Shown: piece by piece, positions 48,856-49,503 of the stretch
Position numbering within the stretch: the stretch's first letter is position 1
Layout of the letters: every line of letters begins with the position of its first letter
Assembly: GCA_049323795.1 (NCBI GenBank)
Contig: JBMOOH010000058.1
Coordinates: 1-49,503 of the forward strand
Source: JAOADN01 sp049323795
GTDB taxonomy: Bacteria > Pseudomonadota > Alphaproteobacteria > Rhodobacterales > Rhodobacteraceae
DNA length: 49,503 bases
Direction: 5' to 3'
Position numbers and translations under genes: made by a program
The notes under the pieces: generated by a model
The model's database searches: none
Seen by the model: the letters and a program-made list of their open reading frames with translations, nothing else
What the model was told of the DNA's origin: nothing

Positions 48856-49503
48856 CCGGGATGCTGTCCCTGAGCGTGGTGTAGGTTCTGGGTGAGGCGG
48901 TCACCGGCGATGTTCCGGCAGGGTCTGGGTGCTGACACCGACCTGGACCGGAGATTCCACCGATGACCACCGACATGATGAACCTGCGCGACTTCGTGGA
49001 GAAGACCCCCGATGCGGACCTGCTGCGCGAGATGATTGGCTTTGCGGCCGAACGGCTGATGGAGCTGGGGGTCGGCGCCGTGACGGGCGCGGCCTATGGC
49101 GAGAAGGACCCGGCACGGCGGGCGCAGAGGAACGGCTACCGCGACAGGGACTGGGAGACGCGCGCCGGGACGGTCGAGCTGCGCATCCCGAAGCTCAGAA
49201 AGGGCAGCTACTTTCCGGGCTTCCCCGAGCCCCGGCGGATGGCCGAGAAGGCGCTGACCGCGGTCATCCGGGAGGCCTGCGTTCAGGGCATCTCGACGCG
49301 ATCGGTCGATGACCTGGTCAGAGCGATGGGCATGTCGGGGATCAGCAAGAGCCAGGTGTCGCGGCTCTGCGAAGATATCGACGGCAAGGTGAAGGCGTTC
49401 CTGAACCGACCGCTCGAGGGGGACTGGCCCTATCTCTGGATCGACGCCACCGACCTCAAGGTCCGGCGCGGCGGGCGGATCGTCTCGGTCGCCGTCATCA
49501 TCG
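48856..49503 (+). mobile_element. IS256-family insertion sequence, left part
   Basis: The element is cut by the window edge. Its left end is placed near 48856-48890 because CTGTCCCTGAGCGTGGTGTAG resembles IS256-family terminal repeats, but the exact first base and any 8-9 bp target duplication cannot be fixed without the right end. Confidence 0.65.
48963..49503 (+). CDS. IS256-family transposase, N-terminal part
   Basis: At least 180 residues are visible and the frame is open to the window end. N-terminal features are DADLLREMIGFAAERLME and RAQRNGYRDRDWETRAGTVEL, followed by LRIPKLRKGSYFPGFPEPRR. A helical DNA-binding region has QGISTRSVDDLVRAMGMSG and SKSQVSRLCEDID. The first catalytic aspartate of the DDE domain is Asp161 in YLWIDATDLKVRRGG. 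Nothing visible is broken, so the copy may be active. Confidence 0.93.
   Translation, partial: MTTDMMNLRDFVEKTPDADLLREMIGFAAERLMELGVGAVTGAAYGEKDPARRAQRNGYRDRDWETRAGTVELRIPKLRKGSYFPGFPEPRRMAEKALTAVIREACVQGISTRSVDDLVRAMGMSGISKSQVSRLCEDIDGKVKAFLNRPLEGDWPYLWIDATDLKVRRGGRIVSVAVII

Overview
The window is a high-GC chromosomal segment (about two thirds G+C) with dense gene packing, GGAGG-type ribosome sites and gene content typical of an alphaproteobacterium. The best fit is the order Rhodobacterales, family Rhodobacteraceae: the sdhCDAB, mdh and sucCD-sucAB-lpd clusters lie close together, rpmI-rplT-pheS and pyk next to an N-formylglutamate amidohydrolase/DUF1244 group are present, and an intergenic hairpin plus CAAGATGAAG repeat occurs twice. 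The genus cannot be told. It is a draft assembly: a 10-N gap lies inside dprA.

Layout. 1-4614: end of a Sua5-type tRNA t6A gene, dprA and topA. 4785-7964: a DEAD-box RNA helicase, a DUF1989 protein and a gene-poor stretch. 8113-12062: the leftward succinate dehydrogenase operon (sdhC, sdhD, sdhA, a small lipoprotein, sdhB, then a small zinc-ribbon-like membrane protein), with nnrU upstream. 13026-17822: a secreted small protein, a TauE/SafE permease, mdh, a short IMPACT/YigZ protein, a methyltransferase and a class III aminotransferase. 18072-28638: the rightward 2-oxoglutarate dehydrogenase/succinyl-CoA synthetase cluster sucC, sucD, sucA, sucB and lpd. Four non-core elements interrupt it: a low-GC membrane protein with an antisense higBA toxin-antitoxin pair, a sulfotransferase, a low-GC secreted repeat protein and a MAPEG protein. 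28784-36233: a lytic transglycosylase, RNase R, dapE and dapD, with a Hint-domain gene between the dap genes. 36318-43348: a LOG-family protein, an antiporter, a D-amino-acid gene pair, a hemolysin-III protein and the DUF1244/HAD/amidohydrolase operon. 43452-49503: pyk, an MFS transporter with a His-rich tail, rpmI-rplT, pheS, a small membrane protein and the start of an IS256-type transposase.

How it fits together. Sdh, Mdh, SucCD and the 2-oxoglutarate dehydrogenase complex form the oxidative half of the TCA cycle. The regions upstream of sdhC, mdh and sucC all carry a TGTGATC(A/G)C motif, as 21-bp-spaced direct repeats at sdh and suc, which suggests one regulator acting on all three units. 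The most unusual feature is the foreign-looking cargo in the suc cluster: the higBA pair with twin palindromic operators directly in front of sucD, and the secreted protein made of four 16-residue RTDxFGTTR repeats between sucB and lpd.
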